Below, piece by piece: positions 21,901-31,699 of a stretch of DNA of 42,172 nt. Source of the stretch: Branchiostoma floridae (taxonomy: Eukaryota > Chordata > Leptocardii > Amphioxiformes > Branchiostomatidae); assembly GCF_000003815.2 (NCBI RefSeq), contig NC_049979.1, positions 24,917,725 to 24,959,896 on the forward strand, in the 5' to 3' direction. The translations under genes and the position numbers were made by a program. Within the stretch, counting starts at the first letter, position 1. The number at the start of each line of letters is the position of its first letter. The notes under the pieces were generated by a model that saw nothing but the letters and a program-made list of their open reading frames with translations, did no database searches and was not told the DNA's origin.

Positions 21901-24900
21901 TTCATGTTAACTTTCGAAACGTGTTAGTTCCTAGGTTAGTGTTAGTATTAGAGAGTTAGTGTTAAAGTGACAAAACAAACTTTTGAGAAAACAGTGAAAC
22001 ATTAATAAATCAACAGGAAATCAAACTCAACAGGAACAAAACGGATAAATCAATAGATAATATAAGATAAATCAGTTCTTCCGTGACAGCACATCTCCAT
22101 CCTCAAACTTTGACGGTATTGACAAACCTGAAGAATGGGAATACACGACATTAGTCATGATCAACATAATGCACTGGTCAACTAGCCACCGAAAGTGACA
22201 GTGGTTTCAAAAAGTGGGCATCCTAAAAAAATTGTTAAATTACCTAGTTAAAAAATGTAACATAAAAGGAAATATATAATCAACAAAACAGTATCAACTC
22301 TGTAGCTCGTTTATTCATATCGAGATATTCTTACATTATCCTGTTAATCGGGGCCTGACGCCTGTCATGACCTCAAGTGACCTCCAGTCGGTGCGTTAAA
22401 ACCGACACATTTCCAACATCTATTGGGAACGCATCGGAAGACTGACGGAAAAACAATGGGCGGGCGCCATTGATTTGGCCTAATTTCTGGATTTCTGTCG
22501 GATCCAACATCGGAAAATCTGAATGTGAAAATCCGACACAAATCTTACATAATTACGTTACCAACCCATTGACAATCCGACCTCCCCGTGCACTGTGACA
22601 AGGACTGTTTACTTTCTGTGTGCCTTTACATATACCCTTTGACATATTACCTAGAATTCCTGTTGCCGCAAATGCATCCTGACTTATGTGAGGTTTATTG
22701 GACACTTAAGTGACTCCATTAGCGAATATTTTCTTTCATAGATTTTTTCAAATGTGAAACAACCAGAGGGGCGAGTAAGACAGAAAGAAACAACATGCCC
22801 CCTACCCGGGATCGAACCGGGGTCGGCAGATTACAAGTCATGACCGCTATCGCTGTCGCCACAAAAGCACTAGTGCTCTTGGGCAAGGATGATAGACGGT
22901 ACTTGAACACCACTGTTACACTACTCCCCCTTTTCTTTTCAAGATTCGTCCTCGGATCTCCGAGTTCGACATCCCTGTGTGGCACATCCGCTAGCCTGTT
23001 ACCCACAGTGTGGCACATCCACTAGCCTGTTACTCACTGTGTGGCACATTTCTAGCCTGTTACTCACAGGGTCGGTGAGGGAACCAGTGAAACAACCAGA
23101 GGGGCGAGTAAGACAGAAAGAAACAACATGCCCCCTACCCGGGATCGAACCGGGGTCGGCAGATTACAAGTCATGACCGCTATCGCTGTTGCCACAAAAG
23201 CACTAGTGCTCTTGGGCAAGGATGATAGACGGTACTTGAACACCACTGTTACAAATGTTTCAACGACGATGGTCATAATAGTAGTCCTAGCCTCTATTAG
23301 CCCACTCTCCAAGCAGAGGTTAAGATTCCGCTGTTTATTTTAACGTTTCTTTAAGTCGTTTTTATCGGGCTTTCTATTTTGTATTGTATCTTGTATTGTC
23401 AAAAACTTTGGCTGGCGTACTTCAAGAAAAATTATAAAATAGAAAGCCCGATAAAAACGACTAAAAAAACAGCCGGAGCCTAACCTCTGCTTGGAGAGTA
23501 GCCATGGTGACTGTGGGAGGGTTTAATTTATGAATGTATATGAGATGAAGTTGAGTTCTCAAATAAAACCCATGCTACACACAGCGCATGAGCACATGTA
23601 TAATAATAATAAGCCTTCTCACATTAGTTAGAACACATATGCGGCGACATGAATTCTAGTTAATGTGTCAAAGGGTAACTAAGGCACACAAAAAGTAAGC
23701 AAAACCAGTCTGGACGTTGTTATGCAAATTGAAACAAGTGATAAAAGATATCTTTCTTTGATTCAAAGTTCCCTGTGGTGACTCCTCATCAGAAGATACA
23801 GGCCCATCCAAGCCAGCAGACATGGTCCCCAGGCTGTCCAGAAAGACCAGGGTTAGTATTATTATTCTTACTCTAAGGTGACTTATAAATTCATGAAGTT
23901 GACTTCAATTGCCGCTAAGATCATTTCTCCCAGACTAACCAACCCCCAAAAATTGGACACAAGTTGGAAAAATCCAGGTGCACCATAAATAGTTTGGAGC
24001 ACAACCATCAATGAACAATTTGATCCATGTATACCTTTGTGTTGGACGAAAGTTGGACATTACTATGATTACTAACACACATGAGTTTCCTTGATACTAG
24101 TAGTAACAGATATGATAGAACCTAAGAAAGATCATGCATTTACCAGTTTCAGTATTGCGAAAAGCTTTTCATCTGATTGTGTTTTGTCTTGCAGCAAAAA
24201 GAGAACAAGCGCAGGTGTAAAGATCATGTAAGCATACTTCCCTATATTGTTGGGGAATGGATTTTCTGTGTGGGAAACGTTTACACGTGCAGGAAAAAAT
24301 GATAAAATTTATTTCCTAAAGTATGTCAGAGAAGGGTTGGGTTTTCTAAAAATTCTATACTGCACATTCTCTGACTCCGAGAGGTGGGGTTTTGTGCGTG
24401 GGAAAAAATAAAGTTCATGAAACATGTCAAAAGATGTATACTAAAAAGTGGCCCCATGGTATGATTTTACATTTTTTCCTGAGTTTTTGTTGGAAATTGA
24501 GTTCCCTTGGGAATAGGTAAGCTGGCTCCCAGGGGATTTGAACCTTTTGGGGGAGTTTAAGGCTTAAAAGCATAGATAAGATGACATGAAATGGAATAAA
24601 GTATCCTATTATTTTGAACAACAAAACCTCGTTCTCTCAATTTTCAAGGGATTTCCAAATGTTGAGTTTTCACGAACTAAAATTGTATCACGAGGTCACC
24701 TTTTCCTGCCTTAAAATTCTGTACTACACATTTTCTGACATATTTTAGAAAATTAATCTTTTTCACGCGCATTTTTTTTCCTGCGCCCAAAAAGTTCTCA
24801 TATTAACATTTGTTATTTATTCAACCCTATGTTAGTTATGATTTTCCTGTTTCTTGCTTTGTTATGGTTTTGTAAGGGTTGCCATGGAAACCAGTTAAAG

Positions 24901-26748
24901 CTAACTGAAGGGACAAGTAAAGATGCATGAATAAATAAATAGAAATGTATGTTTTGTTTGTAGCTTTCATCATCCACATAAAGACATAGTTTCCTTACAG
25001 TTGTTTGTACCCAAGCGCTGTACTACTAGTAGTAGTACTTTTTCTTAGAAATATAATTGACTTGATGACATTGTCCATATGGTAAAAAAATATCATTTAC
25101 AATTCTCTCCTGCCTAGCTAGTATGATAAGAAAGCAAATAAAAGGTCAAAATGTCAATTCTAAGCCATGGACTATGATGGAGAAAGCTCAACATTCCTCT
25201 CTTTTGTTGGCAGGTCAAGGCAGATGACTCTTCTCACCATGAGTCTATGTCTAGTTATGACGGAGACTGTGAGTCAGCTAGCCAATCAGAGTGCGCCACC
25301 TTACCTCCCCAACAGGATGTGGAGATGAAAAGTGATCAAGACCGTACGTGCTCCCCTGAAAGTGACTCTTCCAGCTCAGCAGAGAGAAAGCTCACAAGAC
25401 GACAGAAGCCAAGAAAGAAAGGGAGAGCTGCAGTACAGAAGACTCTAACAGGCGGTGTGTTGTCTCCAAGTAGGAGGCACATTACAGGCAACACTCCACA
25501 AGAGGAAGTCTTCACTCTTGAAATAGATCCTTCAGCAAAATCCAGCACAAAGGGAGCAGTAAAAGATTCCACAGGCAATAGTCCACTGTACCAACATAAG
25601 TTGATGAAGAAGGAAGCATACAATTCAGCCATTTCACCACCATTGGTTGGAATAAAACCCCTCAATGCCTCTGATACCTCCACACCCAGTGTAGATGCCA
25701 GAGGATCTGCCACGTGTAGTTTCATGGACGATTCAGCTTTTGGGTTTGGCGCGTTGGAAGAGTTTTCCAGTATCCCACCCATTGAGCTAGTCGTCTCTCC
25801 CGTGAAGGAGGTCTCCCCATTGGTAAATGTCAGACCGCGGAGGCAGAGAGCAGCAAAGGCCATGCCGCCATCAAGCGTGTCGGATGTGTCCAGATCTTCT
25901 CCTTCAAAGTTGTCACCATCCCTGGAGCACAAACTGAGGCTGACTCAGGCACATGAAGGAAGGCGAAGCACGCGACAGTCAGCCCGCTTCAGTAAATCAG
26001 CCCAGAAAGCCTTCAGTTCATCTACTGTATCTCCTTCCTCACCACAAACCACAGCTTCTTCCCATGTATCACTTGAAGCATCAACCAGTCTTTTCAAGAA
26101 GCCCACAGCCTCCGCAAACACTACAGACCAACTTTTGGAGAGGTCTGTGAAAGGGTCAGTAACGTCACCCACGGCAACAGCCACCTCTCCAGACTCCTCC
26201 ATGTCCAGTCTGGTGTCCCCACACAAGAGGAAGGTGCCACCAGGGATGTATGACATGCCCATACCAGACAAAGAAAAGAAAAAGAGGAGAAAAGTCCACA
26301 AGAAGACAGTAAGTTGCACCATACTCACTGCATTAAAGATGTTCTGGCAATTCGACAATCAACATACATATACAGTAGATGAGTTTTTAATTTCAATGGA
26401 TTGCCCACCACAAAGTCTAATGTTGGTTTTAAAAATTCTACTAATATTCGAAAAACAAGGGATCAGCTCAGCTGGGTCTTAACGTTTGGCATTAATTGTA
26501 AATTAATTGTTGTGTTGCATGCTGTATATTATTGCCATTTCTCTATATCTATATGACTAATATGAAAAGGAGTAAGACTGATAAACAGAAGCATAAATTA
26601 ACAGTTTGATATGGTGAACATTTGGTTTGTTAGCCCACTAACTATTATATATATTCTGTCCCAACAGAAGGAAGAGATGGAAGAATGGGCAGCTCACATG
26701 AATGCCGAGTTCAACAAGATTGATTCCTTTGAACTTGAAGTTGAATGA
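18963..26748 (+). CDS. CDCA5: Sororin (cohesin protector), 5 exons, about 454 residues
   Basis: Sororin binds cohesin-associated PDS5 and keeps sister chromatids together until mitosis by blocking WAPL. Exons: 18963-19035, 23769-23851, 24195-24227, 25214-26308, 26668-26748 (TGA); phases agree. The N-terminus is basic (MPRKRSSRINTRAN). Exon 3 encodes QKENKRR, a KEN box (about residues 54-56) as used for APC/C-Cdh1 degradation. A SAFGFGALEEF segment (about 235-245) carries the FGF motif known to contact PDS5. The final exon gives MEEWAAHMNAEF, then FELEVE at the very end, matching the vertebrate C-terminal sororin domain (DEWAAAMNAEF, FDLLVE). Exon 4 is long, Ser/Pro-rich and disordered, with many S/T-P sites and a Lys/Arg block before the C-terminal domain. 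Human sororin has 252 residues, so this form is much longer. Exons 1 and 2 are the least certain, because intron 1 (4.7 kb) is full of repeats. Confidence 0.88.
19361..19500 (+). repeat. Repeat X, copy 1 (aagccttctcacattagt)
   Basis: About 135 bases running from taataagccttctcacatta through gcgacaggaatt and aaggcacacaaaa to ggacattgttatgcaaa. It recurs inverted at 22598-22707 and direct at 23603-23737. Copies 1 and 2 abut the 18-bp inverted ends of the segment 19511-22597. Confidence 0.8.
20342..20815. repeat. Tandem duplication of about 248 bp, two diverged units
   Basis: Both units contain ctcgcatacttt or cttgcatacttt, aagaaactgatttaagtgat, a cgtatatttcat block and aaattatgttaatgaggt in the same order, offset by 248 bases. 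They differ by scattered substitutions, so the duplication is not recent. Confidence 0.8.
21275..21745 (-). mobile_element. LINE ORF2 C-terminal fragment
   Basis: A 156-codon minus-strand frame contains the pattern downstream of a non-LTR reverse transcriptase: LVTVYCGFISPILEYCAPVY, then LELVQRRACRTILG and a GLETLEERRTNLCRRFA segment, common in LINE proteins of CR1/L2/Jockey-type clades. The 5' RT core is absent, as expected for a 5'-truncated insertion. The clade cannot be fixed from this piece. Confidence 0.8.
22598..22707 (-). repeat. Repeat X, copy 2, inverted
   Basis: The reverse complement reads ccaataaacctcacataagt, tcaggatgcat, gcggcaacaggaattctagg, aaggcacacagaaag, matching 19361-19500 with substitutions. 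It directly abuts the right 18-bp TIR. Confidence 0.75.
22754..22920 (-). repeat. tRNA-derived SINE, copy 2 (167 bp)
   Basis: Read on the minus strand it begins tgtaacagtggtgttcaagt, carries tttgtggcgacagcgatagc and the box B ggttcgatccc (plus-strand 22808-22818), and ends near ctggttgtttcac. It is nearly identical (one substitution seen) to 23087-23253. Confidence 0.8.
22977..23069. repeat. 31-bp tandem repeat, three units
   Basis: gtgtggcacatcc-ctagcctgtta begins at 22977, 23008 and 23039, a period of 31 bases, with the third unit slightly altered. The array lies between two near-identical SINE copies. Confidence 0.85.
23087..23253 (-). repeat. tRNA-derived SINE, copy 3 (167 bp)
   Basis: Same length as the copy at 22754-22920; the only difference I see is cgctgttgcc for cgctgtcgcc. 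Such near identity at 333 bp spacing suggests a local duplication or gene conversion rather than independent insertions. Confidence 0.8.
23304..23499. mobile_element. MITE with about 60-bp imperfect TIRs
   Basis: The left arm (actctccaagcagaggtta, later gtcgtttttatcgggctttc) pairs with the right arm (gaaagcccgataaaaacgac, later taacctctgcttggagagt). A tagcc/agcc match on the flanks suggests a short target duplication, but its exact length is ambiguous. It is 196 bases long with no ORF. Confidence 0.8.
23603..23737 (+). repeat. Repeat X, copy 3
   Basis: taataagccttctcacatta, gcggcgacatgaattctagt, aaggcacacaaaaag and ggacgttgttatgcaaa repeat copy 1 with substitutions. This copy lacks the cacagtgcacgggg junction and lies about 30 bases before sororin exon 2 (23769). 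Confidence 0.75.
24240..24800. repeat. Diverged inverted-repeat region in sororin intron 3
   Basis: Related words such as aaaattctatactgcacatt, aaattctgtactacacattt, cctgcgcccaaaaag and ggattttctgtgtgggaaac appear in both orientations, suggesting a degenerate TIR element. Boundaries are not sharp and no coding is seen. Confidence 0.4.
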
Positions 26749-28145
26749 AGGAACAAGACATTTAGATTACACAGAACATTTGCATGTAAATGCTGTATAT
26801 ACTATTGAAGATACTATGTTTGTGCACCTAACATAGCGGGTAGATTTGCATTAATTTAGATTAAAGGGCAACTCAACAGCAGGCCTAACTATAAGTAGTA
26901 CTTAATTTTTTTCATTCTAACTTAATCTAAGAGACCACATTATTTTCAAACAAATATTATTTTAAAATCACCCCAAGATTTTGTAACTTTTTTGAAGACT
27001 GTTTTCAATGAGATAATAGGAAGTACACATGTATTGTACTGTAATCATCCAGATTTATCTTGTAGCTATTTGTACAAGGTAGCATCAGCTAGTTATGCCT
27101 AAGGTTGTGCATGTAACAGTAAATGAGTAATGCCTAATAGTACATGATAAATGAACGCTCACTATTTATGATGCATTGCTGAAAGTTTGGTTTGAAAAAG
27201 AATGCAGCACAGTAAATAGGAATGTGAAGTACTCGCTGAAATGTTGTATTTTCCTAAATTTCTCTTTGTTTGAAATAATATGATTTTAAAAAAGGATTAC
27301 AACATGAAGTAGTACTAACCATTATTAGACATTGGAGTGACAAGAAATGTGTTATATAAATTTATCATGGCTGCAAGTAGACTGGATTTGTGTCTGTTAT
27401 GGCTGAGTAGCAGATGAGTTCAAAAGTTCAGAAAACCCTTAAACAAAATTCACTTTTCTCAACAATATCGATAACCTTTATTTCACTTGTGACAGAAGGA
27501 TGGCATATACTAGTATACAAAGAGTTTGGACAAGAGATGAATTTTTGAGAAATGATTATACTATTTATAGAGCAAGTGGCCAATCTGTCCTAGGCAGACA
27601 GAATTGTTGGCATGAAAATTACAGAGGCAGATCCCTTCAGTGATTTGCTTTCTTAAGGGGATATTTTTTGGCACAAATAAGTTGGGAATATCAACTTTTG
27701 TATATTATATTACCATTATTTCTGCATAAATTTCATTGTATTATATATCATTAGAATGCTTGTGTGATTCCCTTTCTTATGGTATCAAACTTATATGATT
27801 GTAGACTCATGAAACGAGCACTAGTCTGTGTAACACAAACTCCGCTGTCCAGGGCTGTAACCGGCCCCTCCCCGCGGATGTTTGGCGGTCTGCTATAAGC
27901 AAGATTTAATCAGGCTAAAACGAGCACCAGGCCTGCTTACGTGAGTGGGTCACCCAAAAAAGTGCCAAATTTCCCTACTTCTGCTCAACTCTGTATCATC
28001 CTGTTGGTATTGGCGAGTGTCAGTGATTCAGTCAATTCTTTTTTTCGCGTCACATTAGGTATACAGGACATACAAGTTTCTTTTACCTTTCGGCAGTTGG
28101 ATGGCCGAATCAAAGCGTGGAGGCGACAAGGAGAATCACAAGCTA

Positions 28146-28566
28146 GGGGTGGGTACCATTACAGAAAATCCAGGTTCGATTCAGGTCCAGAGGATCAGGT
28201 TCGGTCCTGGATCTGGACCTGATTCAGTATGTGAAAGCTTGTGAATGGACGACACTCAAAGCAAAGAAATCTGTTTTATGGAGTATTCGACTCCCACTGG
28301 CGTTTTAAAATCCTACATTAGGCTAACTGCCTCTGTACGATTGACTGTAAAACTTAGTAGAAATGACATTAGAGTCTCTTCTCTAATTTTATTTTCCTCG
28401 ACGGGTAAGCCGAAAACGTGTGAATGCCTGATCATATACTAGTAATCTGTTCATTTTCCAATAGGTCCAACATCCGGTCCACCAATTTTTTTCAGGTCCG
28501 TTTTTTCTGGACCGGTACAAGAAGAAAAAACGGTTTTGTACCAGTACACCATACCAGTACCCACCC
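28146..28566. mobile_element. TIR repeat, family D (GGGGTGGGTAC ends)
   Basis: It begins ggggtgggtacc and ends gtacccacccc. The interior has many aggtcc/ggacct words, including ccggtccaccaattttttt and ggaccggtac, shared with 9776-10140 and 32504-32710. No ORF of note and no clear target duplication. Confidence 0.7.
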
Positions 28567-29989
28567 CTTCCACACGCTGACTTAGACTCAAGTTAGAGTA
28601 ACTTTCAGCGTTTGGTGGGGGGGGCAGGGTCATGGTGTGGGCGGTATAACTGCCATATAGGAAAAACGACTTGCCATAATTCCAGGTAACTTCAATATAG
28701 TAAGATAAAGGGACACCATATGCATCCAGTCGCAATATTCTACCTCTTCAATATTGGACCAAATGCCATTCTGCAAGATTACATCACCCGTCCACACAAG
28801 AGCAAGGACCATTGCAGGCTACCTCCAGGATGTTTGAGTACGGTCTTGGGATGGATTGGACTTGATTGAACACTGCTTGGTTCAAGTTGAATAAAGAGTA
28901 ACAGAGGCTTTTATTGACATGTCCTTTTTATTCAACTCCCCATCTTTCAAGTGTTATCGAATCCATGTGTGCATATGTGGAGGACACCTCCATACCAAAC
29001 TTCAGGTCATTTTGTTGTAAAACGAGGGTTCACTCAGGAGACAAAACATGAAAAATGCATTTTTTTGTCAAGAAAATGGCAAGTATTTTTTTTTTTTGAC
29101 CGACCGACCCAATTTTTTTCTGGAAAAATCAGAGAAACAACAAATAAAATTGGTGTAGCCTTAAAGGCAGATATGAAGAAAATTGAAAAAAGGCGCCTGG
29201 GGGTATTGGCCCACGTTAACGTTACCCTTGTGCCAAATTGCAGGTTATTCGGTCCTGGGACGACGGAGATGAAGCACTTTGAAGATTTGACAGAAGAAAG
29301 AAAGAAGAAACATTACGAATTCAATATATTTCACCATACCTGTGGTATGGCTGAAATGTAATCATGTTAAATGTTAGAATTTAGATTATTTACCTGTTAT
29401 ATTATTTAACTTTTAAATGTAAGAATTTAGATTATTTACCTCTTTTCAATCACTTCATTTGATTTTGTTCACGTGCAATTAGCCCCATGGGCATGAATTT
29501 GCAATAAAACCTTAACGTTATTTAATATAACATTCACTTCCCAGCATGTTCTCAGCGATGGTCGCGAGACCAAGGAGTTTAGGTCGATGGCCAAGGAGTT
29601 AGCAAATGACACTCGTTCGTCGGCTAGACTCTTTGGCCAGGTTTTAAATATGATATCTATATATATGTCACCGTTTGATCTGCTGGGAGGTTACAAAACC
29701 GTGGTCCCACAGAAGCATCACATCAGACGACCCCTATCGGTTCAGTTCAGAACTTCAACCATTTGTAGCATACATCGGGAATGGGGTAAACTTGTCATTT
29801 TGGCAGACATTACGGAAAATAAGAGTTCATTTTACAGCGTCGAAAAAGAAATGTACTATCTGTTATGTCAAAATTACATTAGCTTATTTCCTTTCCCGGA
29901 AATTTGTGCAATGATTGGCAGTAGTAGCCAATGCCCCACAAGGTGCTGCATGGGAAACTGGGAACTACGTCAGAACGAGGTAAACCACG

Positions 29990-30001
29990 TTCTTTCTCTT
30001 T
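29990..30001 (+). promoter_or_regulatory. Pyrimidine tract, probable 5' TOP start of RPS29
   Basis: A run ttctttctcttt lies 15 bases before the ATG. Ribosomal protein mRNAs typically start at a C in such a tract (terminal oligopyrimidine motif), which makes their translation mTOR-responsive. The exact start site is inferred. Confidence 0.55.
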
Positions 30002-30015
30002 GCCGATCCGCCATC

Positions 30016-31442
30016 ATGGGTTTCGCCAACGTTTGGTACTCTCATCCCAGAAAGTACGGCCCTGGCTCAAGATACTGGTAAGAACGACATATTTAGGCAC
30101 TAAAATGGACACTGGGCACTGAGGAATCACATGGGAGTAGGCTGTAGATGCTGTGTAGTAGTTGAGCCACCAAGAAACGCAAGGAGAAACGAGACATTTT
30201 CGAGCGTGCATCTGAACCGGTATTATGTGTCCTCGCAGTAACTGCATGGGAGGGGGGCATAATTTTGGCGCAAAAAGGTCTATCGTTGGCATTCTTTCAT
30301 ATGTTTCGAAACGTTGTTTTATGGTGCTATTTGCACTACAAATTAAAATGAATTATTTCATAACCCAACGAAAGATACAAAGAAGAACAACTATGCATCC
30401 TCAAGCAAGATCGTAGCAAGGAGGTTGAAACCTCCTTGATCGTAGTAAAGACTAAAGGTATTCTTGCACTAAAGATATTTGTGAACATAATTTTAGATAT
30501 GTATATCGTGATAAGATAATTCCATGCAACACAGACCCTCAAGCGCCCTCCCCAGTGAGTGTGACAGCTAGCTGGAAGGTTAGACCTAACGTTTTGGCTG
30601 ATATGTGTGTGTTTTGTTGTCTGTTCCACAGCCGGGTGTGCAGCAACCATCATGGTATCATCCGCAAGTACGGCCTGAACATGTGCAGACAGTGCTTCAG
30701 GCAGTATGCCAACGATATCGGTTTCAAAAAGGTAAAGAAAATTTGAAAGAATAATATTAATAATAATAATAAAACAAAATAGAAAAAATACATATGGAGG
30801 GTGGGTTGTTGGGAAGCAAAACCTGGATGTTTATACGTGTGTAAATGTGAAAAATGGAAGTATGGGGTCTTTGAAGTTTGATAAACTCTCTGTTGTGGTT
30901 TAGCCGTTAACATGACAGTACAGTAAATTGATGATAATGTAGAGAAATTGGCGATTAGTTTTAACCTGCCTGGCCTTTAGGGGAAACGTGTCGTGTAGGA
31001 GCCTCGTGCAGTCGTGCACTAACTCTGCCTGTTTGACTTTGAGAGCTGGATCATCTTTAGAAGCTGTGACAGTGTGACAGGATATCGATCAAAATAAGAG
31101 TTCATTTTACAGATGCCTGTCCAAGCCTGTTACCATGCTGTTACTGTAAACCAAATTGTTTTTCATGCCAGACGATTTTGCAGGGAAGAGGTCAGAGGAG
31201 GAGATAGAGCTAGAATCAGAACCTAACACACTTCTCCATGAGTAGGGCCCATCCCAGTACATCTGGCAGTCTAGCAGAGGCAATCTGTAGGGAGAAAGTG
31301 TCACACCTGGCCTCTTGAAAAGATGCAATGCACATAGAAATGTGGATGATTGAAGCAGTTGGTTATGCAGAGAGATTTATCAGACATGTATTTGAATGAA
31401 TGAATGAATGAGTTTGTACTTGTATTTCCACAGCTTGATTGA
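30016..31442 (+). CDS. RPS29: 40S ribosomal protein S29 (uS14), complete, 3 exons
   Basis: A small zinc-binding protein of the 40S head. Exons: 30016-30077, 30632-30731, 31434-31442 (TGA), with clean GT-AG borders and matching phases, giving 56 residues, the same length as human RPS29. The N-terminal exon reads [20 protein letters not shown] and the second encodes [20 protein letters not shown] followed by [13 protein letters not shown]; the last exon adds only Leu-Asp. The four zinc-ligand cysteines (CxxC before the NHHG turn, CxxC in MCRQC) are intact, the first being formed across the exon 1/2 junction. The short upstream pyrimidine tract and AATAAA downstream support a full gene rather than a retrocopy. 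Confidence 0.97.
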
Positions 31443-31673
31443 CAAGTGGAACATCCCTTGTTCGACCCATGCTGTGAGCTGAATGGAGAAACTGACCATA
31501 GGACCTGGCCCTGCTGTGAAGACATCTTCCCAGCGCCATCACAGTCATACACAGCCCGACAGAAGTGCACCAGTTAAGGACTTACTGAGGAAAACTCTCC
31601 TTTAACATCGCCAACAATGGACAATATCATCTGACCAGAATGAAGTCTCCACCAACTCACATCAGCTGGGTGA

Positions 31674-31679
31674 AATAAA
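31674..31679 (+). promoter_or_regulatory. RPS29 polyadenylation signal
   Basis: AATAAA 232 bases downstream of the RPS29 stop, followed within about 30 bases by a T/G-rich stretch (ttttgtgatttgttgtgctt) typical of a cleavage region. Confidence 0.7.
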
Positions 31680-31699
31680 GCCTGAAAACCAAATATTTT

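Larger units (their letters stand above)
19511..22597. mobile_element. 3.1-kb segment with perfect 18-bp TIRs in sororin intron 1
   Basis: cacagtgcacggggaggt at 19511-19528 is the exact reverse complement of 22580-22597. Subterminal sequence on both sides is rich in tccgac/gtcgga words. Inside are a tandem duplication (20342-20815) and a LINE fragment (21275-21745), but no recognisable transposase. The flanks are inverted copies of repeat X, so the inverted symmetry extends beyond the 18 bases. It could be one non-autonomous transposon loaded with insertions, or two MITE copies in opposite orientation enclosing unrelated DNA. Confidence 0.6.
26749..30015. other. Spacer between sororin and RPS29
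   Basis: The first few hundred bases should be sororin 3' UTR; an ATTAAA variant occurs near 26860, with no strong AATAAA close by. A TIR repeat lies at 28146-28566. A fragment near 29100-29165 ends in aaaattggtgtagcctta, like the MITE at 11228-11598. Two short exon-like frames (29244-29361 and 29545-29643) are discussed under findings but not called as genes. Confidence 0.65.

Noticed and set aside
25336-26358. Minus-strand frames of 198 and 137 codons
   Set aside because: They are shadows of sororin exon 4; the plus frame carries the conserved motifs and splice sites.
27941-28222. 93-codon frame after sororin
   Set aside because: It runs into a family D repeat and shows no protein-like pattern or splice partner.
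29587-30081. 164-codon plus-strand frame overlapping the RPS29 start
   Set aside because: Its last part is RPS29 exon 1 in frame with its 5' UTR; the rest runs through promoter DNA with no recognisable domain.
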